Source of the DNA: an uncultured Mailhella sp.
GTDB lineage: Bacteria; Desulfobacterota; Desulfovibrionia; Desulfovibrionales; Desulfovibrionaceae
Length of the DNA stretch: 54,535 nt
Direction of reading: 5' to 3'
Assembly: GCF_947631555.1 (NCBI RefSeq)
Contig: NZ_CANRLT010000005.1
Location: 1 to 54,535, forward strand
Made by a program: the position numbers and the translations under genes. The stretch's first letter is position 1. Each line of letters starts with the position of its first letter. Positions 36,601 to 44,359 of this stretch are shown piece by piece. The notes beneath the pieces are model-generated. The model had not been told where the DNA came from. It was given only the letters and a program-made list of their open reading frames with translations, and ran no database searches.

Positions 36601-37338
36601 ATGCCTCAGCGTCCCACCATCAGAAAGCCCGTCCCTCTCACCTCTCCCGATCCGGCGCAAAACGGCGCCGATCCCATCATGGGCGGGGTGAACCTGCCGA
36701 AATTCAGCGCCGACATGCAGGCGGAAATCAGCCCCGAGGCCGCTCCGCTCTGGAATTTCGTGCTCAGGAACGCCAAACGCATCACCGCCGCGGTGGTGGC
36801 CTGCGTTGTCCTCATTCTGGCCGTGGCCGGATGGCAGTGGTACGCTGAGACCCAGCTTGAAAAAAGCCGCAGTGCCTTGGGACAGGCCCTTTCCATTCAG
36901 GATCCCGCCCGCCGTGTGACGGCTCTGGAAAGCTATGTGAAGGACGCGCCCTCCGAACTCATCGTCGCCGCGGAACTTGAAATCGCTGCCGCCAGCGTTG
37001 CCGTGCAGAACTACGACCGCGCCGCCGAAGCCTACGCCAGCGTCGCCGCACGCGAGGGAGATTCGCCCCTCGGCTTCACCGCACGCATGAACCGCGCTCA
37101 GGTACTCATGCAGGGCGGCAAATACGCCGAGGCTCGAAGCGAATTTCAGGCTCTCGTGTCCAAGGCCCCGGCGCAGCTTGCCTCGGTCATGAACCAGCAG
37201 GCAGCCGAAGCCGCGGAAGCCGCTGGGGACAAGGCCGGTGCCATCGCCGCCTACGAAGCCGCCATGAACGCCCTGCCGCCCACCGACAGCGAAACGGCCC
37301 AGTTCTTCCGCGCCCGCATCGCCCAGCTCAAGAAATGA
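36601..37338 (+). CDS. Membrane-anchored TPR-like protein (YfgM-type layout)
   Basis: A 245-residue protein with a cytosolic N terminus of about 60 residues, one membrane helix (ITAAVVACVVLILAVAGWQWYA) and a periplasmic helical domain of repeated Ala-rich helices (AAELEIAAASVAVQNYDRAAEAYASVAA and MNRAQVLMQGGKYAEARSEFQAL), typical of tetratricopeptide repeats. The layout resembles YfgM, a chaperone near the Sec translocon, but the sequence match is not strong enough to name it. It lies 25 bases upstream of the regulator gene on the same strand. Confidence 0.8.
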   Translation: MPQRPTIRKPVPLTSPDPAQNGADPIMGGVNLPKFSADMQAEISPEAAPLWNFVLRNAKRITAAVVACVVLILAVAGWQWYAETQLEKSRSALGQALSIQDPARRVTALESYVKDAPSELIVAAELEIAAASVAVQNYDRAAEAYASVAAREGDSPLGFTARMNRAQVLMQGGKYAEARSEFQALVSKAPAQLASVMNQQAAEAAEAAGDKAGAIAAYEAAMNALPPTDSETAQFFRARIAQLKK

Positions 37339-37363
37339 CGCGGCAGAAAACCGGGGCAGCATC

Positions 37364-38944
37364 ATGGCTATGACAGTATCCCGCGCCGCAGAACAGGATG
37401 TCAGCCCCTGGCTGGAATCCCTGCGGCTCATGGCCGGCGAGATGGGGCCGCGGCGCTCCTTCCAGACCAGCCTTACCTCTCTCCTGCGCACCCTTTCTTC
37501 ACGGCACGACTTCCTGCGCCCGCACCTCGTGCTTTTCGACCCGGAAACCGGCACCCTGCGCCTCAGTATGGCCGAGGCTCAGCCCAGAGAACATCACGGG
37601 AACTACACCCCGGGCGTCGGCGTCACGGGACGGGTCTTTGCCACGGGGCGTCCCGTCATTGTGGAAAAGATGAAGGGTGACGGACTGTTCCTCAGCCTGC
37701 TCTTTGAGCGCAGCGAGGAAGAGATGGAACGCCTGGCCTTCATTTCCGTACCCGTCCTTGCCCCGGCGAACGGCAGTGCCGCGGCCCGCGAAGTCCTCGG
37801 CACACTCAATGCGGACACTCCCTCCGGATCCCGGCAGGAACTGGAACTGCGCTGCCTCTTCCTCCAGACTGTGGCCGCGCTCATCGCCAGCGAATCCGCC
37901 TACCTTCAGGACGAGCTTATCCGGCAGCGCTCCCTGACCGCGCAGCTCCCGGGAGAATACCGGGACGGCGGCAGCTCTGCCTCGCCGGTGGCCTTTATCG
38001 GCCCGTCCAAGGTCATGCGCCGCATTCTCGAACAGGCCTCGCAGTTTGCGCGGGGCCGTGCGCCGATACTGCTTACGGGAGAGGCGGGCGTGGGCCGGGA
38101 ACGCCTGGCCACGCGCATCCACCAGCTCAGCGACCGAAGCGACCTGCCCATGGTGGTCTGCCACTGCGCCGCCATTGCGCCGGAACGCCTGCAAAGCGAA
38201 CTCTGCGGCTATCAGAAAGGCGCCTTCCTCGGAGCCATGCAGACGCAGAAAGGGCTTTTCGAACAGGCCAATCTGGGGACGCTCTTCCTCGATTCCGTGG
38301 AAGCACTGCCCGCCCAGGCTCAGGAAAGCCTGCTCCGGCTCATCAAGGAACGGCAGGTGCTCAGGCAGGGCGCGAACGAACCCGTCACGGCGGACGTGCG
38401 GCTCATCGTCTCGAGCAGCGCACCGCTGGAAAAGCTGGCGGAGAGCGGCGCGTTCTCACAGGAGCTGTGCAGCCGCCTCAGTGTCTGCTCCCTGCGCATC
38501 CCTCCCCTGCGGGAACGGCGTGAAGACATTGTGCCGCTTGTGGAACACTTCCTCCAGCGCAGCGCCGAAACCAGCGAAGAAAACGTCAAGCGCATCTCCT
38601 ATCCGGCACTCGAACTGCTCACGCGCTATTCCTGGCCGGGCAACGTGGCGGAACTCATGCGCTGCGTGGAAGAGGCCGCGAAAAACTGCGAAAACTTCGT
38701 CATCCGCGCAGCCGATCTGCCCCCTGCGCTTCAGACCGCGGAAAGCTCGGCCACGGAATCCGATCTGTCTCTGGGGGATGCGGTGGCCCGCTTCGAGAAG
38801 GAACTGCTCGTCGATGCGCTCATCAAGGCCGGAGGCAACATGCTCAAGGCAGCGCGGAATCTGAAGACAAGCTACCGCATTGTCAACTACAAGGTGAAGA
38901 AGTACGGCATTGACCCGCATCAGTTCGTCTGCCGCGTCAGATAG
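37364..38944 (+). CDS. NifA/NtrC-like GAF-AAA+-Fis protein with a degenerate ATPase core
   Basis: A 526-residue protein with a GAF sensor (about 35-180), a sigma54-activator AAA+ domain (about 210-440) and a Fis-type helix-turn-helix (485-516, NMLKAARNLKTSYRIVNYKVKKYGID). The fold is recognisable, but activator positions are altered: Walker A Lys is Arg245 (GEAGVGRE), the GAFTGA loop reads GAFLGA (Leu289), Walker B reads LFLDS with Ser311 for Glu, the sensor I Asn is Ser352, the first arginine finger is Ser365 (FSQELCSRL) and WPGNVREL reads WPGNVAEL. It probably cannot hydrolyse ATP or open sigma54 complexes normally. It may repress, act as a DNA-binding antagonist or need a partner. Confidence 0.85.
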   Translation: MAMTVSRAAEQDVSPWLESLRLMAGEMGPRRSFQTSLTSLLRTLSSRHDFLRPHLVLFDPETGTLRLSMAEAQPREHHGNYTPGVGVTGRVFATGRPVIVEKMKGDGLFLSLLFERSEEEMERLAFISVPVLAPANGSAAAREVLGTLNADTPSGSRQELELRCLFLQTVAALIASESAYLQDELIRQRSLTAQLPGEYRDGGSSASPVAFIGPSKVMRRILEQASQFARGRAPILLTGEAGVGRERLATRIHQLSDRSDLPMVVCHCAAIAPERLQSELCGYQKGAFLGAMQTQKGLFEQANLGTLFLDSVEALPAQAQESLLRLIKERQVLRQGANEPVTADVRLIVSSSAPLEKLAESGAFSQELCSRLSVCSLRIPPLRERREDIVPLVEHFLQRSAETSEENVKRISYPALELLTRYSWPGNVAELMRCVEEAAKNCENFVIRAADLPPALQTAESSATESDLSLGDAVARFEKELLVDALIKAGGNMLKAARNLKTSYRIVNYKVKKYGIDPHQFVCRVR

Positions 38945-39206
38945 CCGCGGCTACTGACCGGGCCGGAAAGACGCCCGCCCTTTGCCCAAACATCCATGCC
39001 ATGTATCCCGGAAGCTTCGTGCTTCCGTCTTTGCGCTTTCTGTCCCTGAAAGGACGCTTCCCTCAAATGCGGGTCTCGGCGAGATTCCAAGGGGGCGTTT
39101 GTGTACCCCTCTCATGAGAGGAGCAAGGAAGGAGCGGCGCTCTGCCCTTTTCTCCCAGACGAACATCGACTCTCTTCACAACTCTTAAGAAAGCAACCTC
39201 TCCGAA

Positions 39207-39395
39207 ACGTCTTCCAGGCGGGAAGGATCCTGCCACTCCATAAATAAAGGGGAGAGGAAAAAAGGCATTCCACCGAAGGCAACAGCACCGCACTGCCCTT
39301 TCCCAGAAAAAATCAAACAAAAAAACAGTATTCCGTACAGCTCCTTTCCAGACGGAAAGCTATCACTCAACCCATAGCTAAGGGAGCACGGGGAA
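39207..39395. repeat. Degenerate repeat unit, left copy
   Basis: Aligned by eye with 40897-41096, sharing GTCTTC-AAGGCGG, ATCCTGCCAC, GGAGA-GAAAA, AAAAATCAAACAAAAA, CAGTA and CAGCTCCTTTCCAGACGGAAAGCT-like segments in the same order. Identity looks moderate rather than high, so the copies are old. Confidence 0.55.
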
Positions 39396-39411
39396 GCGGT
39401 AACCATGTCAC

Positions 39412-39530
39412 TTCTCCGAAAAAAATCAAACAAAAAAAATATCAGTACAATGCCACTCCAGGCAGAAAAGCTCCTCATTCACCCGCCAAATAAGAGGGTG
39501 CTGGGGGAATTATTCCCCCCCCCCGAAGCT
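39412..39530. repeat. Degenerate repeat unit, left partial copy
   Basis: Shares the longest exact block with the right copy (AAAAGCTCCTCATTCACCCG and CCAAATAAG just after), then a GGGGAATTATTCC palindrome with a homopolymer tract. It is the 3' half of the unit seen whole at 40897-41096. Confidence 0.7.
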
Positions 39531-39768
39531 GTCAGACGCAGCTGCGCCTTACTGATGGTGCCAGCAGAGCTGTTCTTTCCCCCGCAGGCTACCGTTCTCC
39601 TGTTCCTGATCCTGCTGTCGTGCTCTAACATCCCCTTTGCATTCGCAGGGAAGCACGGAAAAAAATAGATATTCTGCCCTTTCGGTCTGCAGGAACCGGC
39701 AGTATCACAGCGAGCGCGAAATCGGCGCAGGGTCTCTGCCCTCAATATTGACGGAGGCCGCCGTTTCA

Positions 39769-39787
39769 TTGACAGATATACTGTCAA
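39769..39787. promoter_or_regulatory. Operator-like palindrome 1
   Basis: TTGACAGATATACTGTCAA is a 19-base site with seven-base arms in perfect inverted repeat. It lies 239 bases before the glycosyltransferase start. The form fits a dimeric helix-turn-helix regulator; none is encoded next to it. Confidence 0.5.
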
Positions 39788-39918
39788 CGAAGCTTTTTTT
39801 TATAATACGCCAACGGCCGCGTATTGGCAAGAATATTTCCGAGAGTGTTTTCTCTGCTGTGTCTATTAAATTTTTTTCATGTTATTTCAATATATTATTT
39901 TTATACCTTTCCTGAAAA

Positions 39919-39937
39919 TCGACAGTATATCTGTCAA
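39919..39937. promoter_or_regulatory. Operator-like palindrome 2
   Basis: TCGACAGTATATCTGTCAA repeats the first palindrome in reverse orientation of its centre, with two outer mismatches, 150 bases further on and 89 bases before the start codon at 40026. Confidence 0.5.
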
Positions 39938-40025
39938 CGAGTCTCCTGTTTACACCTTTCGCCCATGCCGCGTTGGTGTGCGGGCTTTTACGCCATACAT
40001 CAATATCCCACAGGGAGACCAGAAC

Positions 40026-40886
40026 ATGTGGAACATCACAAAAGCAAAAACTTCACGATTTGACAATTTTTTATTAAAGGCCAAAGCTCTCATACATTGT
40101 CCGTTTAACTCAAAAAACCGTAAAGCTTTAAGAAAAGAACTGAAAACCAAAAAATATCTATTAAAATTTCCATTTCATTGTGATGAAAACTTTGACGCGG
40201 CACAGATACCAATCTATATCATTTCCTTCAATCAGCTTAGTTATTTAAAACAAATGATTGCTCAATTAGAGCGTCACGGCCTGAAAAATATTCACATTAT
40301 CAATAACAAGTCCACCTACGAGCCGCTGCTTCAATACCTGGAAGATTGCCCCTACACTGTTCATCACATGGACAAAAACTACGGCCATACGGTATTCTGG
40401 ACTTCCGGAAAATTTGACGATGTTATCGAAAATTCCCTTTATGTCGTGACGGATCCCGATATTGAATTTAACGATAGTTTGCCCTTAGGATTTATGAAGG
40501 ACTTATACCGGCTCCTGGGCGAGCATCCTTTCGTATCAAAAGCAGGCTTTGCGCTTAAAATCAGCGACCTGCCGGATACTGAATTCGGCAATACAACAAA
40601 AAAATGGGAAAAGCAATTTTGGGAAGTTTGTCTGCCCGACCCTCTGGAAGCCTATCTCGCCGCTATCGACACGACCTTTGCCCTGTACCGGCCGGGAAAC
40701 ATCATGTCCGATTTTTATTCGGGAATCCGGGTTGCAGGCGTTTTTACCTCAAGACACCTTCCCTTTTACCATTTTCTGGACCAGGATGCTGAAAGTCTGT
40801 TTTATCTGAACACCGCAAACGCCTCGGGAAGTATGGCGAGGTATCAACGTACCTTGCTGGCGGGCTCTTCCGGCAAGGACGTCTGA
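40026..40886 (+). CDS. Glycosyltransferase-like protein (GT-A fold, low GC)
   Basis: A 286-residue soluble protein. After a basic N terminus, PIYIISFNQLSYLKQMIAQL and IINNKSTYEPLLQYLE form the nucleotide-binding half of a GT-A fold, and YVVTDPDIEFN supplies a DPD motif (residues 143-145) in place of the usual DxD. Such proteins transfer sugars to polysaccharide or lipid acceptors; donor and acceptor are unknown. Base composition is much lower in GC than its neighbours and codon use is AT-biased, which suggests acquisition. The ATG at 40026 follows AGGGAG; a longer frame from 39879 adds no native sequence. It sits between degenerate repeats and has two operator-like palindromes upstream. Confidence 0.78.
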   Translation: MWNITKAKTSRFDNFLLKAKALIHCPFNSKNRKALRKELKTKKYLLKFPFHCDENFDAAQIPIYIISFNQLSYLKQMIAQLERHGLKNIHIINNKSTYEPLLQYLEDCPYTVHHMDKNYGHTVFWTSGKFDDVIENSLYVVTDPDIEFNDSLPLGFMKDLYRLLGEHPFVSKAGFALKISDLPDTEFGNTTKKWEKQFWEVCLPDPLEAYLAAIDTTFALYRPGNIMSDFYSGIRVAGVFTSRHLPFYHFLDQDAESLFYLNTANASGSMARYQRTLLAGSSGKDV

Positions 40887-40896
40887 CGGCTTGAAG

Positions 40897-41096
40897 AGTC
40901 TTCAAGGCGGGGATACTCCTGCCACCCAACAAGTAAGGAATGAGGAGAAAAGCTTTCCACAGGAGCCAACAGCGGAAGTCTGGTCTTTCTCTATTAAAAA
41001 TTAAACAAAAACAGAATACAGTACACGCCCTTCCAAGTGAAAAGCTCCTCATTCACCCGCCAAATAAGGGGGGGGGGAATTATTCCTCCCGCAGGC
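40897..41096. repeat. Degenerate repeat unit, right copy
   Basis: About 200 bases following the glycosyltransferase gene and running into the last codons of miaB. It carries the AAAAATTAAACAAAAA core, an exact 20-plus-base block shared with the left partial copy, a G10 run (41068-41077) and GGGGAATTATTCC. The inner end coincides with the stop codon of miaB. Confidence 0.65.
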
Positions 41097-42423
41097 TGGC
41101 CATGAGGGAATGCTTTTTTGCGGCATCAAGGGTGACGTTGACGAAGAGGCCCGGGCGGCCCCGGCCTTCGGGCATACGCACGTTCACAGGATCGCCCCAG
41201 GGATCGCGGCCCTGCCACAGAGGTTCGCCGCCGTCCTGTTTGGGGCTGAGGGCTTCCAGAAGCACGTCGGTCGTGCGTCCGGCGCGGCTGCGCAGCCAGG
41301 CTTCGGCTCTGTCGTTCTGGAGGTTTTGCAGACGTTCCAGGCGTTCAAGCTGCACTTCGCGGGGAATCTTGAAGGGCATGGCCGAAGCGCGGGTTCCCGG
41401 CCTGTCGGAGTAGCAGAAGGAGAAGCTGGACATGAAGCCGCAGGTATCCACGGCCTTCAGGGTGTCCTCAAATTCCGCCTCGGTTTCGGAGGGGAAGCCG
41501 ACAATGAGGTCGGTAGACAGGGCGAAGTCCGGCCGCGCCCGGCGCAGGGCCTCCACCACCTGGAGATAGCGTTCCATGGTATAGCCGCGGCCCATTTTCT
41601 GAAGCATGGAATCCGATCCGGACTGAAGCGGCAGGTGCAGGCGCGGGCAGAGCTGGGGCAGTTCGGCGAAGAGGTCGATGGTCTCCTGAGAGAGGTCCCG
41701 CGGGTGGGCGGAGACAAAGCGCAGGCGGCGCAGGCCGGGGATGGCGGCCACCTGACGCAGAAGCTGGGGAAAGGACGTCCCGTCGCCGCCGGCATCCATG
41801 CCGAAGACGTTGACGTTCTGCCCCAGCAGGGTGATGTCGCCCGCGCCGCGGCGCACCCAGGCGCGGCACTCGTCCAGCACGGCCTGTGTGGAGCGGGACT
41901 TGCGCGGCCCGCGGGTGTAGGGAACGATGCAGTAGGCGCAGAAATTGTCGCAGCCCTGCATGATGTTCACATAGGCCACGGGGGTAACGCCGCCGGAAGC
42001 GTCCGGGGCAAGACAGGGATCGCGGTCGGGAAAGGTTTCGGTAAAGGCGAGGAAGGAGAGGCGCAGTTCCGGCTCCTGAAGCAGCCGGACAAAGGCGTCA
42101 GGCACTGAGGCCACGCCGTCGCTCCCGGCCACAAGGCGCACCTGGGGACTGCGCTGCATGAGCTCTTCGCCAAGCTGCTGAGCCACGCATCCTGCCACAC
42201 CCACCACGGCGCGGGGATTGAGCCGGCGTATGCGGCCAAGGGCGCTGTACACCTTCTGTTCCGGCTTTTCCCGAACCGAGCAGGTGTTGAGAAAGATGAC
42301 GTCGGCACGTTCCAATGGGCGTTCAATGAAGCCGCGGGCTGCAAGGGCACGGGCCACCCACTGCGAGTCATTGACGTTCATCTGGCAGCCGAAGGTGAGG
42401 CAGTGAAAACCGAATCCGTCCAT
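41080..42423 (-). CDS. miaB: tRNA-2-methylthio-N6-dimethylallyladenosine synthase
   Basis: Radical SAM methylthiotransferase that converts i6A37 to ms2i6A37. A 447-residue protein: N-terminal UPF0004 domain opening CLTFGCQMNVNDSQW, central radical SAM segment GCDNFCAYCIVPYTRGPRKSR (the three cysteines in CxxxCxxC spacing), and a C-terminal TRAM domain (TDVLLEALSPKQDGGEPLWQGR). The SAM motif and FLNTCSVREKP fix the family; MtaB and RimO are excluded by this sequence. The stop codon sits 2 bases from a G10 tract and the repeat element. It is the last gene of a minus-strand cluster with tatD. Confidence 0.94.
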   Translation of the reverse strand: MDGFGFHCLTFGCQMNVNDSQWVARALAARGFIERPLERADVIFLNTCSVREKPEQKVYSALGRIRRLNPRAVVGVAGCVAQQLGEELMQRSPQVRLVAGSDGVASVPDAFVRLLQEPELRLSFLAFTETFPDRDPCLAPDASGGVTPVAYVNIMQGCDNFCAYCIVPYTRGPRKSRSTQAVLDECRAWVRRGAGDITLLGQNVNVFGMDAGGDGTSFPQLLRQVAAIPGLRRLRFVSAHPRDLSQETIDLFAELPQLCPRLHLPLQSGSDSMLQKMGRGYTMERYLQVVEALRRARPDFALSTDLIVGFPSETEAEFEDTLKAVDTCGFMSSFSFCYSDRPGTRASAMPFKIPREVQLERLERLQNLQNDRAEAWLRSRAGRTTDVLLEALSPKQDGGEPLWQGRDPWGDPVNVRMPEGRGRPGLFVNVTLDAAKKHSLMASLREE

Positions 42424-42450
42424 GCGTTCTCCTCAAAAGAACTGAGAGCG

Positions 42451-43296
42451 TCACATTCCGAAAAAGCGCCGTGCGTTCTGCCCGGCCGCGGTCCAGAGTT
42501 CGGCGGGGTCCATGCCCCTCTCCCCGGCAATGCAGGCCGCGGTGAACACGGTGAACGCCGGTTCGTTGAGCTTGCCGCGCCAGGGCATGGGCGCGAGGTA
42601 GGGGCAGTCCGTCTCAAACATCAGTCTATCAAGGGGGATGATCCGCGCGGCCTCGCGGAGAGCGGCATTGGCCTTGAAGGTTGCCGCGCCGCCGAGGGCG
42701 ATGTGCCAGCCGTTGTCCAGAATGCGGGCGGCCTGCTCCGCATCGCCGCCAAAGCAGTGCCAGAGCAGCGGGCGGCCGCTCATGCCCTCTTCATCGAGAA
42801 TCTGGAACGTCCTTTCCCAGGCGTCCCGCGAATGGATGACTACGGGCTTGTCCAGTTCCCTTGCCAGGCGGAGCTGACGGCGGAACCACGGCTCCTGAAG
42901 GGCGGACGGCGAAAAGCCCTCTTCGTAGTGTGCGTCCAGCCCGATCTCGCCGATGGCGCGGATGAGCGGATCGCTGCGCACGGCCTCGACGAGGTGTTCC
43001 CACTCCTCTTCATCGGCGCGGGGCACGTCTTCGGGGTGCAGTCCGCGGATGAAGCAGATGTCCGGCGCTGGGCAGGATGCGGCGGCGGTGTCCAGAATAA
43101 AGCGGGCGTTCGCCGCGTAGCGCTCGTGCGTAAGAAAGACGTGGACGATGAGCGAAACGCCGGAGAGAGCGGCACGGCTGAGCACGTCCGCAAGCTGCGG
43201 CAGAAGGCGCTCATCGTCGAGATGGGCATGGCTGTCAGCCCCGGCAAAGGGCAAGGCGAGGCTTTGGGGCAAGGCTCTGGGTGCGGAAGACGGCAT
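42451..43296 (-). CDS. tatD: TatD-family metal-dependent hydrolase
   Basis: A 281-residue protein with the TIM-barrel amidohydrolase layout: ADSHAHLDDERL supplies the first metal His pair, EIGLDAHYEEGF the Glu-containing strand, VIHSRDAWE a further His, and FETDCPYLAP the late Asp. TatD proteins act as 3'-5' exonucleases or deoxyribonucleases on DNA and RNA. It begins 2 bases after the heptosyltransferase stop and miaB follows 28 bases later, so the three genes are probably one transcript. The exact nucleic acid substrate is unknown. Confidence 0.9.
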   Translation of the reverse strand: MPSSAPRALPQSLALPFAGADSHAHLDDERLLPQLADVLSRAALSGVSLIVHVFLTHERYAANARFILDTAAASCPAPDICFIRGLHPEDVPRADEEEWEHLVEAVRSDPLIRAIGEIGLDAHYEEGFSPSALQEPWFRRQLRLARELDKPVVIHSRDAWERTFQILDEEGMSGRPLLWHCFGGDAEQAARILDNGWHIALGGAATFKANAALREAARIIPLDRLMFETDCPYLAPMPWRGKLNEPAFTVFTAACIAGERGMDPAELWTAAGQNARRFFGM

Positions 43297-43297
43297 G

Positions 43298-44350
43298 TCA
43301 GTTTCCTCTTTTCTCCAGCTTGCGCCGCACGTCCTGCCACACGGCTTCGGGATCGATGTCCTTCATGCAGCGGAAATGTCCCTGCGGGCAGGCTTTGTGC
43401 CCGTGCAGTCCGCAGGGGCGGCACGGGGTATCCGCCTCGATGACCGTGCTGTCCGCGCCGCGGGGGGCAAAGCCGAGACTGCGCACCGTAGGCCCGAAAA
43501 TGGCGGTCACAGGCACGCGCTGCGCCCAGGCGAGGTGCATGGGACCGGAATCGTTGGTCACATAGCCGCCAAGACGGGCGATCACGGCAGCGAGGGAGAG
43601 CAGCGAGGTCTTGCCGGAAAGGTCGAGAAATCCGTCACGCCCGGCGGCGGAGGCGAGGTCACGCACCTCGCGGGCCGTACCCTCTTCGCCCGGGCCGGCC
43701 AGCAGCACGACGCCCACGCCGGCTTCCAGCGCGCGCCTGAGGACGTGGGCAAAGCCTTCGGGCGTCCAGCGTTTGGTCGGCCAGACCGAGCCGGGGTGCA
43801 GACCGATGGCACGGCGTCCGCCAAGAGGAGCGAGGAGCTGCGCCGCCTCTTCATGGGCGCGGGCCGGCAGGACGAGTTCCGGCCAGTGCAGGGCGGGATC
43901 ATCGAGAAGGGCGCGGGGCAGGTTCAGAGCCTCGCCAAGGCGGAAGAGGCGCTCGATTTCCTGAAAATCATGAAAGCCGCGGCTGATACGGCGGGTGAAG
44001 ACCAGACGCGAAAGTGCGGCTTCGGCATAGCCCACGCGATCCCGGGCGCGGCTCTTCCAGGCCATGAAGGAACTGCGCAGGCTCAGGTGGGCGTCCACCC
44101 AGAGGTCGTAGCCGCGGGCGCGGATCTCGCGTCCCTGGGCAGGAATGGCGGCAAGACCTTTTCCTGCGCCGCGCTTATCGCAGGTGTAGACGCGGGCGAG
44201 TTCGGGCTGGGCTTCAAAGAGCGGGGCCAGTCCGCCACGGACGTAGAAGTCGATGCCGGCCTCCGGCCAGGCGGCCTTGAGCAGGCGGATGAGGGGCAGC
44301 GTGAGCACGGCGTCCCCGAGAAAGGCGGTGTTCCAGACGGCGATACGCAT
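43298..44350 (-). CDS. Heptosyltransferase (GT9, WaaF-like)
   Basis: Adds ADP-heptose to the lipopolysaccharide inner core. A 350-residue cytosolic, membrane-associated protein with the N-terminal motif NTAFLGDAVLTLPLIRLLK, HPGSVWPTKRWTPEGF (conserved in heptosyltransferase II), and TNDSGPMHLAWA near the donor site. The C terminus has six cysteines in a short stretch (CRPCGLHGHKACPQGHFRC), which could bind metal and is seen in some WaaF members. It lies 10 bases after hypE and 2 bases before tatD. The exact step (first or second heptose) cannot be fixed. Confidence 0.88.
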   Translation of the reverse strand: MRIAVWNTAFLGDAVLTLPLIRLLKAAWPEAGIDFYVRGGLAPLFEAQPELARVYTCDKRGAGKGLAAIPAQGREIRARGYDLWVDAHLSLRSSFMAWKSRARDRVGYAEAALSRLVFTRRISRGFHDFQEIERLFRLGEALNLPRALLDDPALHWPELVLPARAHEEAAQLLAPLGGRRAIGLHPGSVWPTKRWTPEGFAHVLRRALEAGVGVVLLAGPGEEGTAREVRDLASAAGRDGFLDLSGKTSLLSLAAVIARLGGYVTNDSGPMHLAWAQRVPVTAIFGPTVRSLGFAPRGADSTVIEADTPCRPCGLHGHKACPQGHFRCMKDIDPEAVWQDVRRKLEKRGN

Positions 44351-44359
44351 GGAGGCCCC

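Larger units (their letters stand above)
38945..40025. other. Non-coding region with degenerate repeats and palindromes
   Basis: About 1.1 kb before the glycosyltransferase-like gene. From 39207 to 39530 it holds a degenerate repeat unit, present once in full (39207-39395) and once as a 3' half (39412-39530), with A-rich cores (AAAATCAAACAAAAAAA). The palindromes at 39769 and 39919 and a C10 run at 39515-39524 are also here. I see no coding gene. Confidence 0.65.

Noticed and set aside
39063..39478. Minus-strand frames opening with MFDFFW or MRSFSAWSG in the repeat region
   Set aside because: They arise from repeats with A-rich cores and recur near 40744-41052 with similar translation; better explained as non-coding repeats.
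39200..41100. CRISPR array
   Set aside because: The repeats here are long, few and degenerate, without regular spacers; no cas genes in the window.
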